Assembly (NCBI GenBank): GCA_007695195.1
Contig: REEG01000131.1
Location: forward strand, 1 to 35,322
Origin: Gemmatimonadales bacterium
Lineage (GTDB): Bacteria > Gemmatimonadota > Gemmatimonadetes > Longimicrobiales > Gaopeijiaceae
Length of the DNA: 35,322 nt
Direction: 5' to 3'
Under the pieces are notes generated by a model that had not been told where the DNA came from, did not search any database, and saw only the letters and a list, made by a program, of their open reading frames with translations. Below, piece by piece: positions 8,141 to 17,019 of the stretch (within the stretch, counting starts at the first letter, position 1; each line of letters starts with the position of its first letter). A program made the position numbers and the translations under genes.

Positions 8141-9661
8141 TCAGTTCTCCATACACCCGGGGGGTGTAGCGGCGCCACCCAGGTCTCCACCAAAGGTGTA
8201 GTTGGGAAGCCCGAGCTGCTCCAGCTCCGCACCGGGAATGGGCCAGTGGAGCGGTGTCCCGCAGATCAGGTCGCCCCAGCCCCGGCGTTCGGCGAAGACG
8301 AGACCGCCCTGGGTGTACGCGATCTCGATGAGCTTCTCGTACTTGAGCTGCTCGAACGCCTCAGGCAGGGAAATGGTGGTGGGGAGGGGCTCCATGCCCC
8401 CATTGCCCACCCGGGAGTTGTTGATGAGCTCCACCGCCGCTGCGACCCCGGCAGCCCCCTGGGTCTGGAGAATGGCCTCGGCCCGAAGGAGGTCCATCTC
8501 GGGGCGGGTGAACACCGGCATCTCACCCCGGAAGGCCGTCGCACGGTGGTAGGCAAAGCGCTCCTGATGGTACAGCGACTGGAAGTAGTTGCCCCGGGCC
8601 GCCTGGAAGGGCGACCCGCTCATGCGGCGGAAATAGGTCCCTGCCGCCGTGGGATCCCCGGGCGCGTGGATACGCTGGTCCGAAGTCTCAATGGTGAAGA
8701 CATTCCGGTCCATGGGATTGGTCGCCTTCCAGGCCTCATACGCCCCACTCTCGTCGGCCGGACCCACCAGGTCGTACGCCGCCCGGATCCAGGAATCAGG
8801 CCGTTCGGCGAAGGCCCACCACCAGATGCTCCCGTCGCCCTCCACCGACGTCATATCGTCCTGGACGCCCCGGTCCAGGTGGAAGATGACCCGGTTCCAA
8901 TCCACCGCATCCCGCTCGGCGGGGGTCCGGGCCACCGCCGCCAGGTAGCGGGCGGCGTAGGAGTGGGCCCACTGCGCCAGCTCGGTGTTGGAGAGGGGCC
9001 GCTCGTTGATCCAGGAGTTGTCCCCACCGGGGAACTGGAACGAGGACTGGCCCGCGATGGCCGCGGCCTCTTCCAGGTAGCCGATGGCCGCCTCCATGAC
9101 CTCCTGATACGGGCGCGGCTCGGGAATTCCGTCTTCCAGGTTCACCGTCTCATCGAACACGATGGCCTGGTCGAAGATCATGGCCAGCCACCCGTGGGAT
9201 ACACCCTGCACGAAACGGGCGTAGGCCAGAGCCCGGTCCGTCTGGTCCTGGCCATCCTCCGAGACGAAGCGCAGCCCCTGATTGATGGCGGTGACGCCGT
9301 CGGTCACATTGGAGATGGCCTCATAGAGCTGCCCCCACGGCACGGCGTTGGCAGCCCGGTAGGTGTAGGTGGGGGAGTTGTCCCAGGACCCGCGGGGCTG
9401 GGTTCCGGCGTCCTGCATCCCGAAGTTCCCCCACGACGACGTGATCTCATTCGCCGCTACGCCCAGCCACATGGACGGATTGTTCTTCTGGGTGCCGTTC
9501 CAGAAGCGGAAGTACCCGGTGGAGAGCAGCGCCTCCACGTCACTGGCCTCGGCCAGCGCCCGTTCCGCGTCCGGAGAGTTCAGGTTCTCCACATCCATGT
9601 CCAGACAGGCGGGGACCACCGCCAGCAGGGCAAGGGCAGAGAGGGTTCGCAACTTCTTCAT
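8141..9661 (-). CDS. SusD/RagB-family outer-membrane nutrient-binding lipoprotein (first pair)
   Basis: Surface lid and substrate-binding partner of the SusC transporter encoded just upstream. The product is 506 aa from ATG 9661, chosen because AAGGAG lies 9 bases upstream and the protein then begins MKKLRTLSALALL with lipobox VPAC. A start 36 bp further up would touch the susC stop but adds a charged tail before the signal. The SusD-like fold is seen from DMDVENLNSPD through helical TPR-like repeats (YARFVQGVSHGWLAMIFDQAI, ELAQWAHSYAARYLAAVAR). The C-terminal part has the usual LRAEAILQ ... AVELINNSRVGN and ERRGWGDL motifs. Confidence 0.92.
   Translation of the reverse strand: MKKLRTLSALALLAVVPACLDMDVENLNSPDAERALAEASDVEALLSTGYFRFWNGTQKNNPSMWLGVAANEITSSWGNFGMQDAGTQPRGSWDNSPTYTYRAANAVPWGQLYEAISNVTDGVTAINQGLRFVSEDGQDQTDRALAYARFVQGVSHGWLAMIFDQAIVFDETVNLEDGIPEPRPYQEVMEAAIGYLEEAAAIAGQSSFQFPGGDNSWINERPLSNTELAQWAHSYAARYLAAVARTPAERDAVDWNRVIFHLDRGVQDDMTSVEGDGSIWWWAFAERPDSWIRAAYDLVGPADESGAYEAWKATNPMDRNVFTIETSDQRIHAPGDPTAAGTYFRRMSGSPFQAARGNYFQSLYHQERFAYHRATAFRGEMPVFTRPEMDLLRAEAILQTQGAAGVAAAVELINNSRVGNGGMEPLPTTISLPEAFEQLKYEKLIEIAYTQGGLVFAERRGWGDLICGTPLHWPIPGAELEQLGLPNYTFGGDLGGAATPPGCMEN
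8152..8168 (-). other. Perfect 7-bp inverted repeat at the 3' end of susD (first pair)
   Basis: TACACCC and GGGTGTA pair exactly around a GGG loop within the last dozen codons of the SusD gene. No T-run follows on the minus strand, so it is not a classical intrinsic terminator. It could still stabilise the 3' end of the transcript, or be chance in GC-rich sequence. Confidence 0.3.
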
Positions 9662-9696
9662 CGTATGCTTCTCCTTGGTTCCCGTGGGCTTCGCCA

Positions 9697-12600
9697 TCAG
9701 AAGTCGATGGTGATGCCGAGGGTGAGGGTGCGGAAGTTCGGGTAGCCGAAGCTGTCGAAGGGGTTCTCCGTCACACCACCGGCGCCGCCGGAGCCCACCT
9801 CCGGGTCGTCGCCGGAGTAGTTGGTGAAGGTGAGGAGGTTCCGTCCGATGAGCTCCACCGAGAGGCCGGACATCCCGAGCCCACCGATGAACCGCTGGAG
9901 CTGGGACTGGTTGAAACGGTACGCCACCGAGAGCTCCCGGAGCTTCACGTAGGAGCCGTCCTCCACGAAGTGGCTGTTGGTGGAGTTGGTGTTGTAGAGC
10001 GCCTCGTAGTAGTCGATGGGCTTCTTCCGCTCATCGGGCTTGCCGGTCTGCACCTGATCCGGGGAGATGTTGTCCCGATAGGGCCACTGGCGGGTCTCGT
10101 TGTAGATGTCGCCGCCATTCTTCCAGTCGAAGAGGGAGTAGATCTGGATCCCACGCCACTGGAAGTTGTTGGTGAACCCGAGGTTGAAGTTGGCGTTGGC
10201 GTCGCCGATCTGTCGCTGGGCGAATACGCCGGACTCGTCCCGCTCCACAATGGGGAGCCCCCAGGGCAGGTTCACGCCGTCTACATTCACCTGGGTGCCC
10301 CAGAGCCCGCCCGAGAGGCCGTCGGTCCAGTTGGCATTCCCCACGGGAACCAGGTAGCCGTCGTCATTCACCTGGAACTGATCGGCGAAGTCGGCGAACC
10401 GGCCGCCCAGGTGCCGCTGCAGGTCGTTCGCGGAGGTCATGAAGCTGCGGCCGTACATGGAGCCGAAGTCCTCGCCCTCACACCGGTAGAACACCGAGGT
10501 GACGTAGCAGGAGCGGGGCCAGTCCCGAAGGACGCTCCGGGTCCGGTCGAAGACCATCCCGGCCCGCCACGAGAACTCCGGCTGCGAGACCAGGATGGCC
10601 TCGAAGGTGGCCTCGTACGCCGTGGCGTCCACAACGCCGGCGTTCTGCCACTGACTGCTGAACCCGAACACCCCCGGGAGGGGGATGGGGATGAGCTGAT
10701 CCTGCACCTCGGTATCGGCGTAGACCAGCTCAATGGAGAAGCGGTCCTGAATGATCATGTCCAGGCCGTACTCGCGCTCGGTGGTGAGCTCCGGCCGTAG
10801 GGCCCGGTTGCCGAGCTGTCCCTTGGAGGGCCCGGCGGTGCCCACGGACCAGGTCTCGTAGCGCCAGGAGAAGCCGGGGCGCGCTCCGGCCGTGCCCTGG
10901 GAGAAGCGGGGCTTGAACTCGGTGATCCCCAGGAAGGGCCACCAGTCTTCCTCGGCCATACGCCAGGCCGCAGCTACCCGGTAGTAGGTGTTCCACCGGT
11001 CATCGGGACCGAAGAGGGAGCTGCCGTCCTGCCGGATCAGCGCGTCGAAGATGTAGCGGCCGCCGTAGTCCAGCCCCAGCGCACCCAGCAGGGACTCACT
11101 GCGCACCTGGTTCGAGCTGCCGGAGGTGAACTCCTGGATCCCGTTGTTCAGCGAGCGGAGCCCGAAGACCCGAAACTCCCGGGCCTGCGCCTGCTGTGAT
11201 TCGAAGTCGTCCCGCTCGAAGTTGTACCGGATCCGGGTCCGGGCCGTCAGGTCTCCGAAGGTCCGGATCTGAGAGGTCTGGAGCGTACCGTTCAGCGACT
11301 GGTCGAAGGCGTAGGACCGGGTGTACTGCCCGTCGTTGAGCTGCCCCGGGTTCACCGTCTTGTACCCCTTGGGATAGAGCGTCGCCGACTCCCGGTCCGA
11401 CCGGTCGAAGGAGAGGATCCCCTCGAAGTTGAGCCAGCTCAGGGGGCTGTACCGGAGCTGCGCGCTCCCCTGGGTCCGCGAACGCCAGTTCCACGAATCC
11501 ACCGCCGTGAGGGGATAGAGGGGGTTGTTCTCCAGCATGGACGGATCGGGCTGGATCTTGAAGTCCCCGTCCTCGTCCCGGATGTTCAGGTCGATGTCCG
11601 GGGGGAAGAATCGCAGCGAGAAGAAGGGGCTCGGGGTCAGGTTGTCCCGGGCCGACCGGGCGTAGTAGCTGGTGAGCCCCAGCGTGAGATCGTCCCGGAT
11701 CCGGTGGTCCAGGTTGATCCGGAAGTTCTGCCGCTCGTACCCGCTGTTGAAGTCGGGAACGATCCCCGTCTCCCGGTAGTCCCCGGCGGAGAAGAAGAAG
11801 TTGGTGCTCTCCATGTTCCGGGAGAGGTTCACCGTGGTGTTGCTGGTCCGTCCCGCGTCGAAGAACCGGTCGAAGTTGTCGAAGGTCTGCGTCCGGTACG
11901 GCTGGTCCATCATCCGCGAGGGCTGGATGACCCGGTTCTGCCGGTCCACCACATTCCCCTGCATGTCCACCCACTGCCCCTGCTCATTCTGCAGGAACTG
12001 GTGGGCCAGGGCCACGCCCGGAAGCTGGCGGATGGACCCGAACCCCAGCTCGGAGCGGGCCGTGATGCGGGTGGCGTTCAGCGGCACGTCCCGTCCCCGC
12101 CGGGTCTGGATCTGGATGACGCCGTTCTGGGCCCGGGCGCCGTAGAGAGAGGCGGCCGCCGCCCCCTTCACCACTTCCAGGCTCTCGATGTCGTTGGGAT
12201 CGATGTCCACCGTGCTGGCGGCCTGGATCACGCCGTCCACCACGATGAGGGGAGCGGCACCGGTGTTCACCGAGAGGCGGTTGCGGAGGCGCACCGAGAC
12301 ACCGGATCCGGGCTGTCCACCGCCACTCACCACCCGGGCGCCGGCCACCCGGCCCTGCAGCGCCGCCACGGCGTTGGACGAGGGCACCGGAAGGTCGTCA
12401 CGAGATACCCGGGCCACCGTGAAGGGCACCCGGGTTCCCTCGGTGGGATCCGTCACCCCGGTCACCACCACCTCCTGGAGCCGGAGGGCCTGCGAGCGCA
12501 ACTGCAGGTCAATGGTGGTAGGCTCGCCGGGGCGGACCACGATGTTCTCGCGGCGCGCGTCGGCATAGCCGATGAGGCGGACCACCACCGTGTACGTTCC

Positions 12601-12816
12601 CGCCGGCACGTTGGAGATGGTGTAGCGGCCCTCCCCACTGGTCACCACGCCGAAGCCGGTGCCCTCGAGGAACACCTGCGCTGCCGCCAGGGGCTGCCCG
12701 GTGTCGGCTGAGGTCACCTGACCCACGACCTCGCCACTCTGGGCGTGAGCTGGAAGCGCGAACACCAGGAGCAAGAATGCTCCCAGCGTCGCACGTGCGA
12801 ACGAACGACCGAACAT
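9697..12816 (-). CDS. SusC/RagA-family TonB-linked outer-membrane transporter (first pair)
   Basis: TonB-powered outer-membrane transporter that works with the downstream SusD protein. The 1039-aa product has a signal peptide ending ALPAHAQ. A CarboxypepD_reg-like domain follows at about residues 28-110 (GQVTSADTGQPLAAAQVFL, GEGRYTISNVPAGTY). The plug at about 115-240 carries LQEVVVTG, ALQGRVAGARV, PLIVVDGVI, DIESLEVVKGAAAASLYGARAQNGVI, which are SusC hallmarks. The barrel ends TLTLGITIDF. A GGAGGA element precedes the ATG at 12816. The susD gene follows by 35 bp. The leader (12817-12968) has no promoter I can name with confidence. Confidence 0.95.
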   Translation of the reverse strand: MFGRSFARATLGAFLLLVFALPAHAQSGEVVGQVTSADTGQPLAAAQVFLEGTGFGVVTSGEGRYTISNVPAGTYTVVVRLIGYADARRENIVVRPGEPTTIDLQLRSQALRLQEVVVTGVTDPTEGTRVPFTVARVSRDDLPVPSSNAVAALQGRVAGARVVSGGGQPGSGVSVRLRNRLSVNTGAAPLIVVDGVIQAASTVDIDPNDIESLEVVKGAAAASLYGARAQNGVIQIQTRRGRDVPLNATRITARSELGFGSIRQLPGVALAHQFLQNEQGQWVDMQGNVVDRQNRVIQPSRMMDQPYRTQTFDNFDRFFDAGRTSNTTVNLSRNMESTNFFFSAGDYRETGIVPDFNSGYERQNFRINLDHRIRDDLTLGLTSYYARSARDNLTPSPFFSLRFFPPDIDLNIRDEDGDFKIQPDPSMLENNPLYPLTAVDSWNWRSRTQGSAQLRYSPLSWLNFEGILSFDRSDRESATLYPKGYKTVNPGQLNDGQYTRSYAFDQSLNGTLQTSQIRTFGDLTARTRIRYNFERDDFESQQAQAREFRVFGLRSLNNGIQEFTSGSSNQVRSESLLGALGLDYGGRYIFDALIRQDGSSLFGPDDRWNTYYRVAAAWRMAEEDWWPFLGITEFKPRFSQGTAGARPGFSWRYETWSVGTAGPSKGQLGNRALRPELTTEREYGLDMIIQDRFSIELVYADTEVQDQLIPIPLPGVFGFSSQWQNAGVVDATAYEATFEAILVSQPEFSWRAGMVFDRTRSVLRDWPRSCYVTSVFYRCEGEDFGSMYGRSFMTSANDLQRHLGGRFADFADQFQVNDDGYLVPVGNANWTDGLSGGLWGTQVNVDGVNLPWGLPIVERDESGVFAQRQIGDANANFNLGFTNNFQWRGIQIYSLFDWKNGGDIYNETRQWPYRDNISPDQVQTGKPDERKKPIDYYEALYNTNSTNSHFVEDGSYVKLRELSVAYRFNQSQLQRFIGGLGMSGLSVELIGRNLLTFTNYSGDDPEVGSGGAGGVTENPFDSFGYPNFRTLTLGITIDF

Positions 12817-12968
12817 GAGATGTCCTCCTGGACTGGAGATGGCTCTGGAGACGGAAAAAGACCCGACTCTCCCGAGGGCAGGGGTCCCACTGCTCCTCTA
12901 CCCGGAGCCACGGTACCTCCGAACTCAAGACCACGCAAGAAGGCTGAAAGGATTTTCCTGGAGCGCGG

Positions 12969-15335
12969 TCAGGAACTCGGTGATTCGTTAAATCCCTCGT
13001 CCGCGCACGCGCCAGGCGAAAGGTCGTTTCCAGCGAGAGTTGGAAGGATACACGCCCGCTCAATCCGATCGGTGGGCAGAAGCCCGGCGAGCACTCCGGC
13101 TCCCGCCACCGCCCGCCCGATAGCGGCGTAGCCGCCGTCGAATCCGAACTCGGGAAGGATGGCGACGAACAGGTTGAGGCCGCGGCCCAAAGGCGCCCCC
13201 ACTTCCCAGGCTACGCCCAGGGTGCCGGCGGAAAAGGCCGCCGTGGTGGATTCCCCTCGCAGGAGAATCCCGTCCCGCCCGGTCCCGTCATGGGCGATCC
13301 CGTCGCCCCCCTGCATGACCCGCCCGGGTGTTCCGCGGTGCCACGGCGTCCCATCCAGTTCGCCCCGCTCCACCCGGCGGACCAGAGCCGCCACACCCCG
13401 GGGCGCCTCTTCCGGGAGGAGTTGGAAGGCCACTGCCCCCCCGGTGGTCTCCAGGACCAGGATCGGGCGGGGGCCCAGAGGGCGCAGGAGTTCTCCGGGA
13501 AAAGCGGCCGGTTCCGCCACACCGCCCTCACGCCCCGGCACTGCCGCCGGCCCCTCCCATGGCGCCGGGGGAAGAGCGCCGGGATCGAGTTCGCGAAAGG
13601 CCAGCCCCTCCCAATCCTCGAAAAAGGGTGCCTCCCGCCGATTGGAGAAGGCGGCCCAGGCCTCCCGGATCACCGGGCGAATGGACCGCCCCTGGCGCCG
13701 CCGGTCCCGAAGGGCCTCCAGAACCGTCTCCTCCGGATCCATCCCGGCGAATATGGGGTGGGCGAGGGCGCGAACCCCCTGCACCGCCGTGGGCACCTCG
13801 CCGGTACGGACCTGCTCTTCGAAGAAGCTCCGGTAGCGCTCCAGCCCCTCCGGCCCCTCCCACAGGCGCTCCCACCTCCCGTTCAAAGCCCGGGACACGG
13901 CCAGCGTGACCCACGGGTCACCTTCCCCCTCATGGAAGAGCGAGAAGAGCTCGGTGGTGATGGGTGGATCGGCGAGCAACCCCAGCGCCTCGATTCCCCA
14001 GGCCGCCGCCTCGCCCTGGGAGGCGGCGAGCCGATTCCGTGTCCACACCGAGATGGGCTCCGGCGAGCGAAGCATGGCCACCGGAACGAGAAAGGGCGTC
14101 TGGCGCACCCACTTCACATCGCTGCGCTCCAGGAAGTCCATGGCCCGGGCGAGTGTCGTGGCCGGAATCCGGAATCCGCCCAGGAGCGCGCGAGCCGCCT
14201 CGTGGGCCACGGCGTCGGACGGGTCCGCCTCAACCCGCTCCCAGAGGAGGTCCCGGACCCCTTCCCTCTCCAGCAGGGTCGGTCTGCCCAGGGCCCGGAC
14301 CGCCGCCATCCGCAAGGACGGAGTCTCGGCCCGCGACGCCAGATCCATCCAGAAGGGGAGTTCCTCGGCACCGGCCATGCGCCCCAGTGCTTCGGCGGCC
14401 TGAATCCTCGCCGGATCGTCCGGGGGCAGTGACTGGACGGCATCCCGCAACCGGTGGGAAGCCGGGGCCAGGAGGGCCTCGTCCTGGACGCTCCAGAAGA
14501 ACCAGGCCGCCGCCGCCCGCACTCCTGCGTCCTCGTCCGTCAGTCGGTGCGCCAGACGGTCCGCCCATTCGGCCAGGCGGGGGGCCAAAGGCTCAGGCGC
14601 GCCCTCAGGAGTGCCCTCGCCCACCAGGCGAAGAAGGATGCGGGCCATGGCTACCGAGGCCGCCTCCCGGGCCACCTCGTGGTCGTCGAGAATGGGGAGC
14701 GCCTCTTCCCCGGCCACAAACCCCAGGGCGCCCACCACCGCCTCCCGGACCCGCTCGTCCTCCTCGACCGCGAGGGCCGCCACCAGCGCCCTCTCCACCT
14801 CGGGCCTCCGCTGCCCCACCAGCGGCACGCCGATGTGGGTCACGATCCCGCCGTCCACGCCTCGGAGGTCCCCTTCCCTTCCCCCACTCCCTCGCCCTGC
14901 CAGTCGACCCAGGGCAAAGGCCGCATCCCGGCGAACCGCAGCGGCCGGATCCGTCAGCGCCTGCAGGAGCGCTCCTTCCACCGCCGTGTCGCCCGAGGCC
15001 ATGGGCACAGAGGCCAGGGAGAACGCCGCTCGGGCGCGCTCCGGATCCGGGCCGGCGGCCAGCGCATCAAGAAGGCGTGGAATCTCTCCCGCCTCGGCCG
15101 CTTCCTCCAATGCCTGAAGGGCCGGATCGGAGAGGAGATCGTCCGACGGCCGAACCTCGTCCATGGCCGGCACCGCCAGCTCCCAGGTTGGATCCTGGAG
15201 GGGGACGGGGTCGACCGCTTCGTCTCCCGCGCAGCCGGCCACCAGGATCAGAAGGGTTGGCCAGGGACACCTTCCCCGTCGGGTCGCCCGGGGGGTCGGT
15301 GGGCGGGGGACAGCTTGTGAAGGCAACGAGGGCAC
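12969..15335 (-). CDS. HEAT-repeat lipoprotein with C-terminal degenerate cyclophilin-type domain
   Basis: A predicted lipoprotein of about 788 aa. The body is a HEAT/PBS-lyase-like helical solenoid with repeated motifs such as AVRRDAAFALGRLAG, RVREAVVGALGF, GVRAAAAWFFW and SLRMAAVRALGR. The last ~165 residues (about 13463 down to 12969) match the cyclophilin layout: LETTGGAVAFQLLPEEAP, then WHRGTPGRVMQGGD and FDGGYAAIGR. The catalytic Arg and the QGG motif are kept. The usual Trp/His region (LDGKHVVFG in relatives) is altered, so isomerase activity is uncertain. The frame is open to an ATG at 15488. GTG 15335 is chosen because it puts a basic n-region, the hydrophobic PTLLILVA and lipobox VAGC close to the start; there is no good ribosome-binding site, so the start is unsure. 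Confidence 0.8.
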   Translation of the reverse strand: MPSLPSQAVPRPPTPRATRRGRCPWPTLLILVAGCAGDEAVDPVPLQDPTWELAVPAMDEVRPSDDLLSDPALQALEEAAEAGEIPRLLDALAAGPDPERARAAFSLASVPMASGDTAVEGALLQALTDPAAAVRRDAAFALGRLAGRGSGGREGDLRGVDGGIVTHIGVPLVGQRRPEVERALVAALAVEEDERVREAVVGALGFVAGEEALPILDDHEVAREAASVAMARILLRLVGEGTPEGAPEPLAPRLAEWADRLAHRLTDEDAGVRAAAAWFFWSVQDEALLAPASHRLRDAVQSLPPDDPARIQAAEALGRMAGAEELPFWMDLASRAETPSLRMAAVRALGRPTLLEREGVRDLLWERVEADPSDAVAHEAARALLGGFRIPATTLARAMDFLERSDVKWVRQTPFLVPVAMLRSPEPISVWTRNRLAASQGEAAAWGIEALGLLADPPITTELFSLFHEGEGDPWVTLAVSRALNGRWERLWEGPEGLERYRSFFEEQVRTGEVPTAVQGVRALAHPIFAGMDPEETVLEALRDRRRQGRSIRPVIREAWAAFSNRREAPFFEDWEGLAFRELDPGALPPAPWEGPAAVPGREGGVAEPAAFPGELLRPLGPRPILVLETTGGAVAFQLLPEEAPRGVAALVRRVERGELDGTPWHRGTPGRVMQGGDGIAHDGTGRDGILLRGESTTAAFSAGTLGVAWEVGAPLGRGLNLFVAILPEFGFDGGYAAIGRAVAGAGVLAGLLPTDRIERACILPTLAGNDLSPGACADEGFNESPSS

Positions 15336-15432
15336 AGGACAGGGCGAGTGGAAGAAGCGAGGGCACCGGTCGATGCGTGCTCCCCGGGCCAGGAGACACC
15401 CATCGGGGTGAATCGAACGCACCAAAGGTAAA

Positions 15433-15444
15433 GGGGCCGGCCCC
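15433..15444 (-). terminator. GC palindrome, weak terminator candidate after the second SusCD operon
   Basis: GGGGCCGGCCCC is a perfect 12-bp palindrome. On the minus strand it is followed by TTTACCTTT, about 120 nt after the stop of the second susD. A 4-bp stem with a 4-base loop and a broken T-run makes only a weak intrinsic terminator. It lies upstream of the preferred start of the HEAT gene, consistent with a transcription unit boundary. Chance is possible. Confidence 0.25.
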
Positions 15445-15566
15445 GTTTGCCACGAGACCGACCCCTTCACTGTCCTGCACGCCTTCAACCGGTCAACTCA
15501 TCCGGCCACCGCTACCGGCCCCGCCGGCAACCGGAGGGCGTGACCGGAGAACCCCGGCCCACACCG

Positions 15567-17018
15567 TCACAGCGGCCGGCAGGGGCTCGCCAGATCCCGG
15601 GCCGAGCACTCGTTGGCCGGGATGATCATGTTGGTGAAGACGTTGTCTCCCTCCCGGTCCCGAGGAAGGGTGTCCAACCGGTTGTACCGGCGGGCATCGA
15701 TCCAGCGGGTGCCCTGGGTCCACATGAGGGAGTAGAGCCGGTTGTACAGAAGCTCCGTCACGAAGGCGTCATCGGAGCTTCCGGCCGTCAGCCCCGACGG
15801 CTCCAGCCCGCCGGCGTACTCCCGGATCCGGTTCAGGTCGTCCACCGCTCCCTGCCGGTCCCCGTTGTTCCACCGGATCTCGGCCCGGAGCAGGAGAAGC
15901 TCCTCGTTGATGAGCCGCGGAATGGGAGCCCCCAGATTCGGTGACGCCGGATTCGCCGGATTGTTGAAGAGCGTCGGCTTGTGGGTGGCGAAGAGCCCGG
16001 CCAGGGAGTGCTCCCGTCCGGTGTCCGTCACCTTGGATGTGAGCCGCAGGTCCGGCGTCCCATCGGCGCGGAGCTGGGCTCCGCTGATGATGGACGGGTG
16101 CACCCAGAGCCGGTTGTTCACCAGAGGCTCGCTCACCGGGTTCGACGGCTCACCGGCCGCCGCGGAGAATCCGTAGTACGCACCGGTGGCCAGCGACTCG
16201 GGCAGCCCCCCGTCCGTGATGAACGACTGGTCCAACGCCGCAGCCGCCTGGGCCCAGCACGCGGTGCATCCCAGGAAGGTGGCCCGGTGCACCAGCACCT
16301 TGGCCGCCAACCCCCGGTTGAACTGGGCAAAGGCCGCCGGGTTTCCGAAGCCCCCGAAGCCCGGAGCCATGGTGAAGGGGAAGTTGTCGCCGCCGGCCAT
16401 GAGGTCCCCATAGGCCTCGTCCAGGAGGCTCGAGACGTGCTCCATGGCCGCCGAGAAGCTCACGAAGGGCGCCGGGTCGGCCGTGATGGGCCGGTCCACA
16501 TCGATGGGAATCCCCAGCTCCCCGGTCCGGATGGCCAGGTTGTGGAAGTTGGACGCCTTCATGGTCTTGGCGAAGCCCGCCGAGGCCCGGCGCTCCGCGT
16601 CGGACAGCCCCGTGGCCGTCTCCAGCGCCGCCAGGTACGTATTGATGGTCCGGATGGCCGAGAACTGGCCCACCCAGATGGCCGAGTTCCGCCCCGACGG
16701 ATCGGGCGGCCCCCGGAGCTGCTCCCCGGTCTCGCGGGGGTCGTTGCCCAGCAGGTTCCACCCCTCCCGCCCGTACAGGGCGTAGAACTGGATCCGGGTC
16801 CCCACATCGTTCAGGCTCTGGGCGAAGATGCCTGTGGCCGCCCGGGCCATGACGTCCCGGGTGGGCGACTCGGTGAGGGTCTCCACGGTGGGAGCGTTGG
16901 TGTTCACAATGTCCAGGTCGCCGCACGCCGTGAGCGCTGCCAGGCCCAGCGTCGCCAGCGTCAACGCGCCCCGGCGAAGGTTCGTCCCCCGCATGGGGGT
17001 TCGGTTCGTCTCATTCAT
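15567..17018 (-). CDS. SusD/RagB-family outer-membrane lipoprotein (second pair)
   Basis: Binding partner for the SusC protein immediately upstream. The product is 483 aa from ATG 17018, one base after the susC stop (TGACATG), so the pair is tightly coupled. The N-terminus MNETNRTPMRGTNLRRG leads into a hydrophobic segment and lipobox LTAC, followed by GDLDIVNTNAPTVETL, the usual SusD opening. Helical repeats (ASAGFAKTMKASNFHNLAIRTG, AKVLVHRATFLGC) follow. The C-terminal domain has LLLRAEIRWNNGDRQGAVDDLNRIRE and MWTQGTRWIDARR. Frame extension upstream is inside susC and not coding. It is a different paralogue from the first SusD, with little obvious residue-level similarity. Confidence 0.92.
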   Translation of the reverse strand: MNETNRTPMRGTNLRRGALTLATLGLAALTACGDLDIVNTNAPTVETLTESPTRDVMARAATGIFAQSLNDVGTRIQFYALYGREGWNLLGNDPRETGEQLRGPPDPSGRNSAIWVGQFSAIRTINTYLAALETATGLSDAERRASAGFAKTMKASNFHNLAIRTGELGIPIDVDRPITADPAPFVSFSAAMEHVSSLLDEAYGDLMAGGDNFPFTMAPGFGGFGNPAAFAQFNRGLAAKVLVHRATFLGCTACWAQAAAALDQSFITDGGLPESLATGAYYGFSAAAGEPSNPVSEPLVNNRLWVHPSIISGAQLRADGTPDLRLTSKVTDTGREHSLAGLFATHKPTLFNNPANPASPNLGAPIPRLINEELLLLRAEIRWNNGDRQGAVDDLNRIREYAGGLEPSGLTAGSSDDAFVTELLYNRLYSLMWTQGTRWIDARRYNRLDTLPRDREGDNVFTNMIIPANECSARDLASPCRPL

Positions 17019-17019
17019 G

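Noticed and set aside
13964-15625. A long Pro/Arg/Gly-rich open frame on the plus strand.
   Set aside because: Composition is typical of antisense frames in high-GC DNA, and it lies opposite the HEAT-cyclophilin gene.
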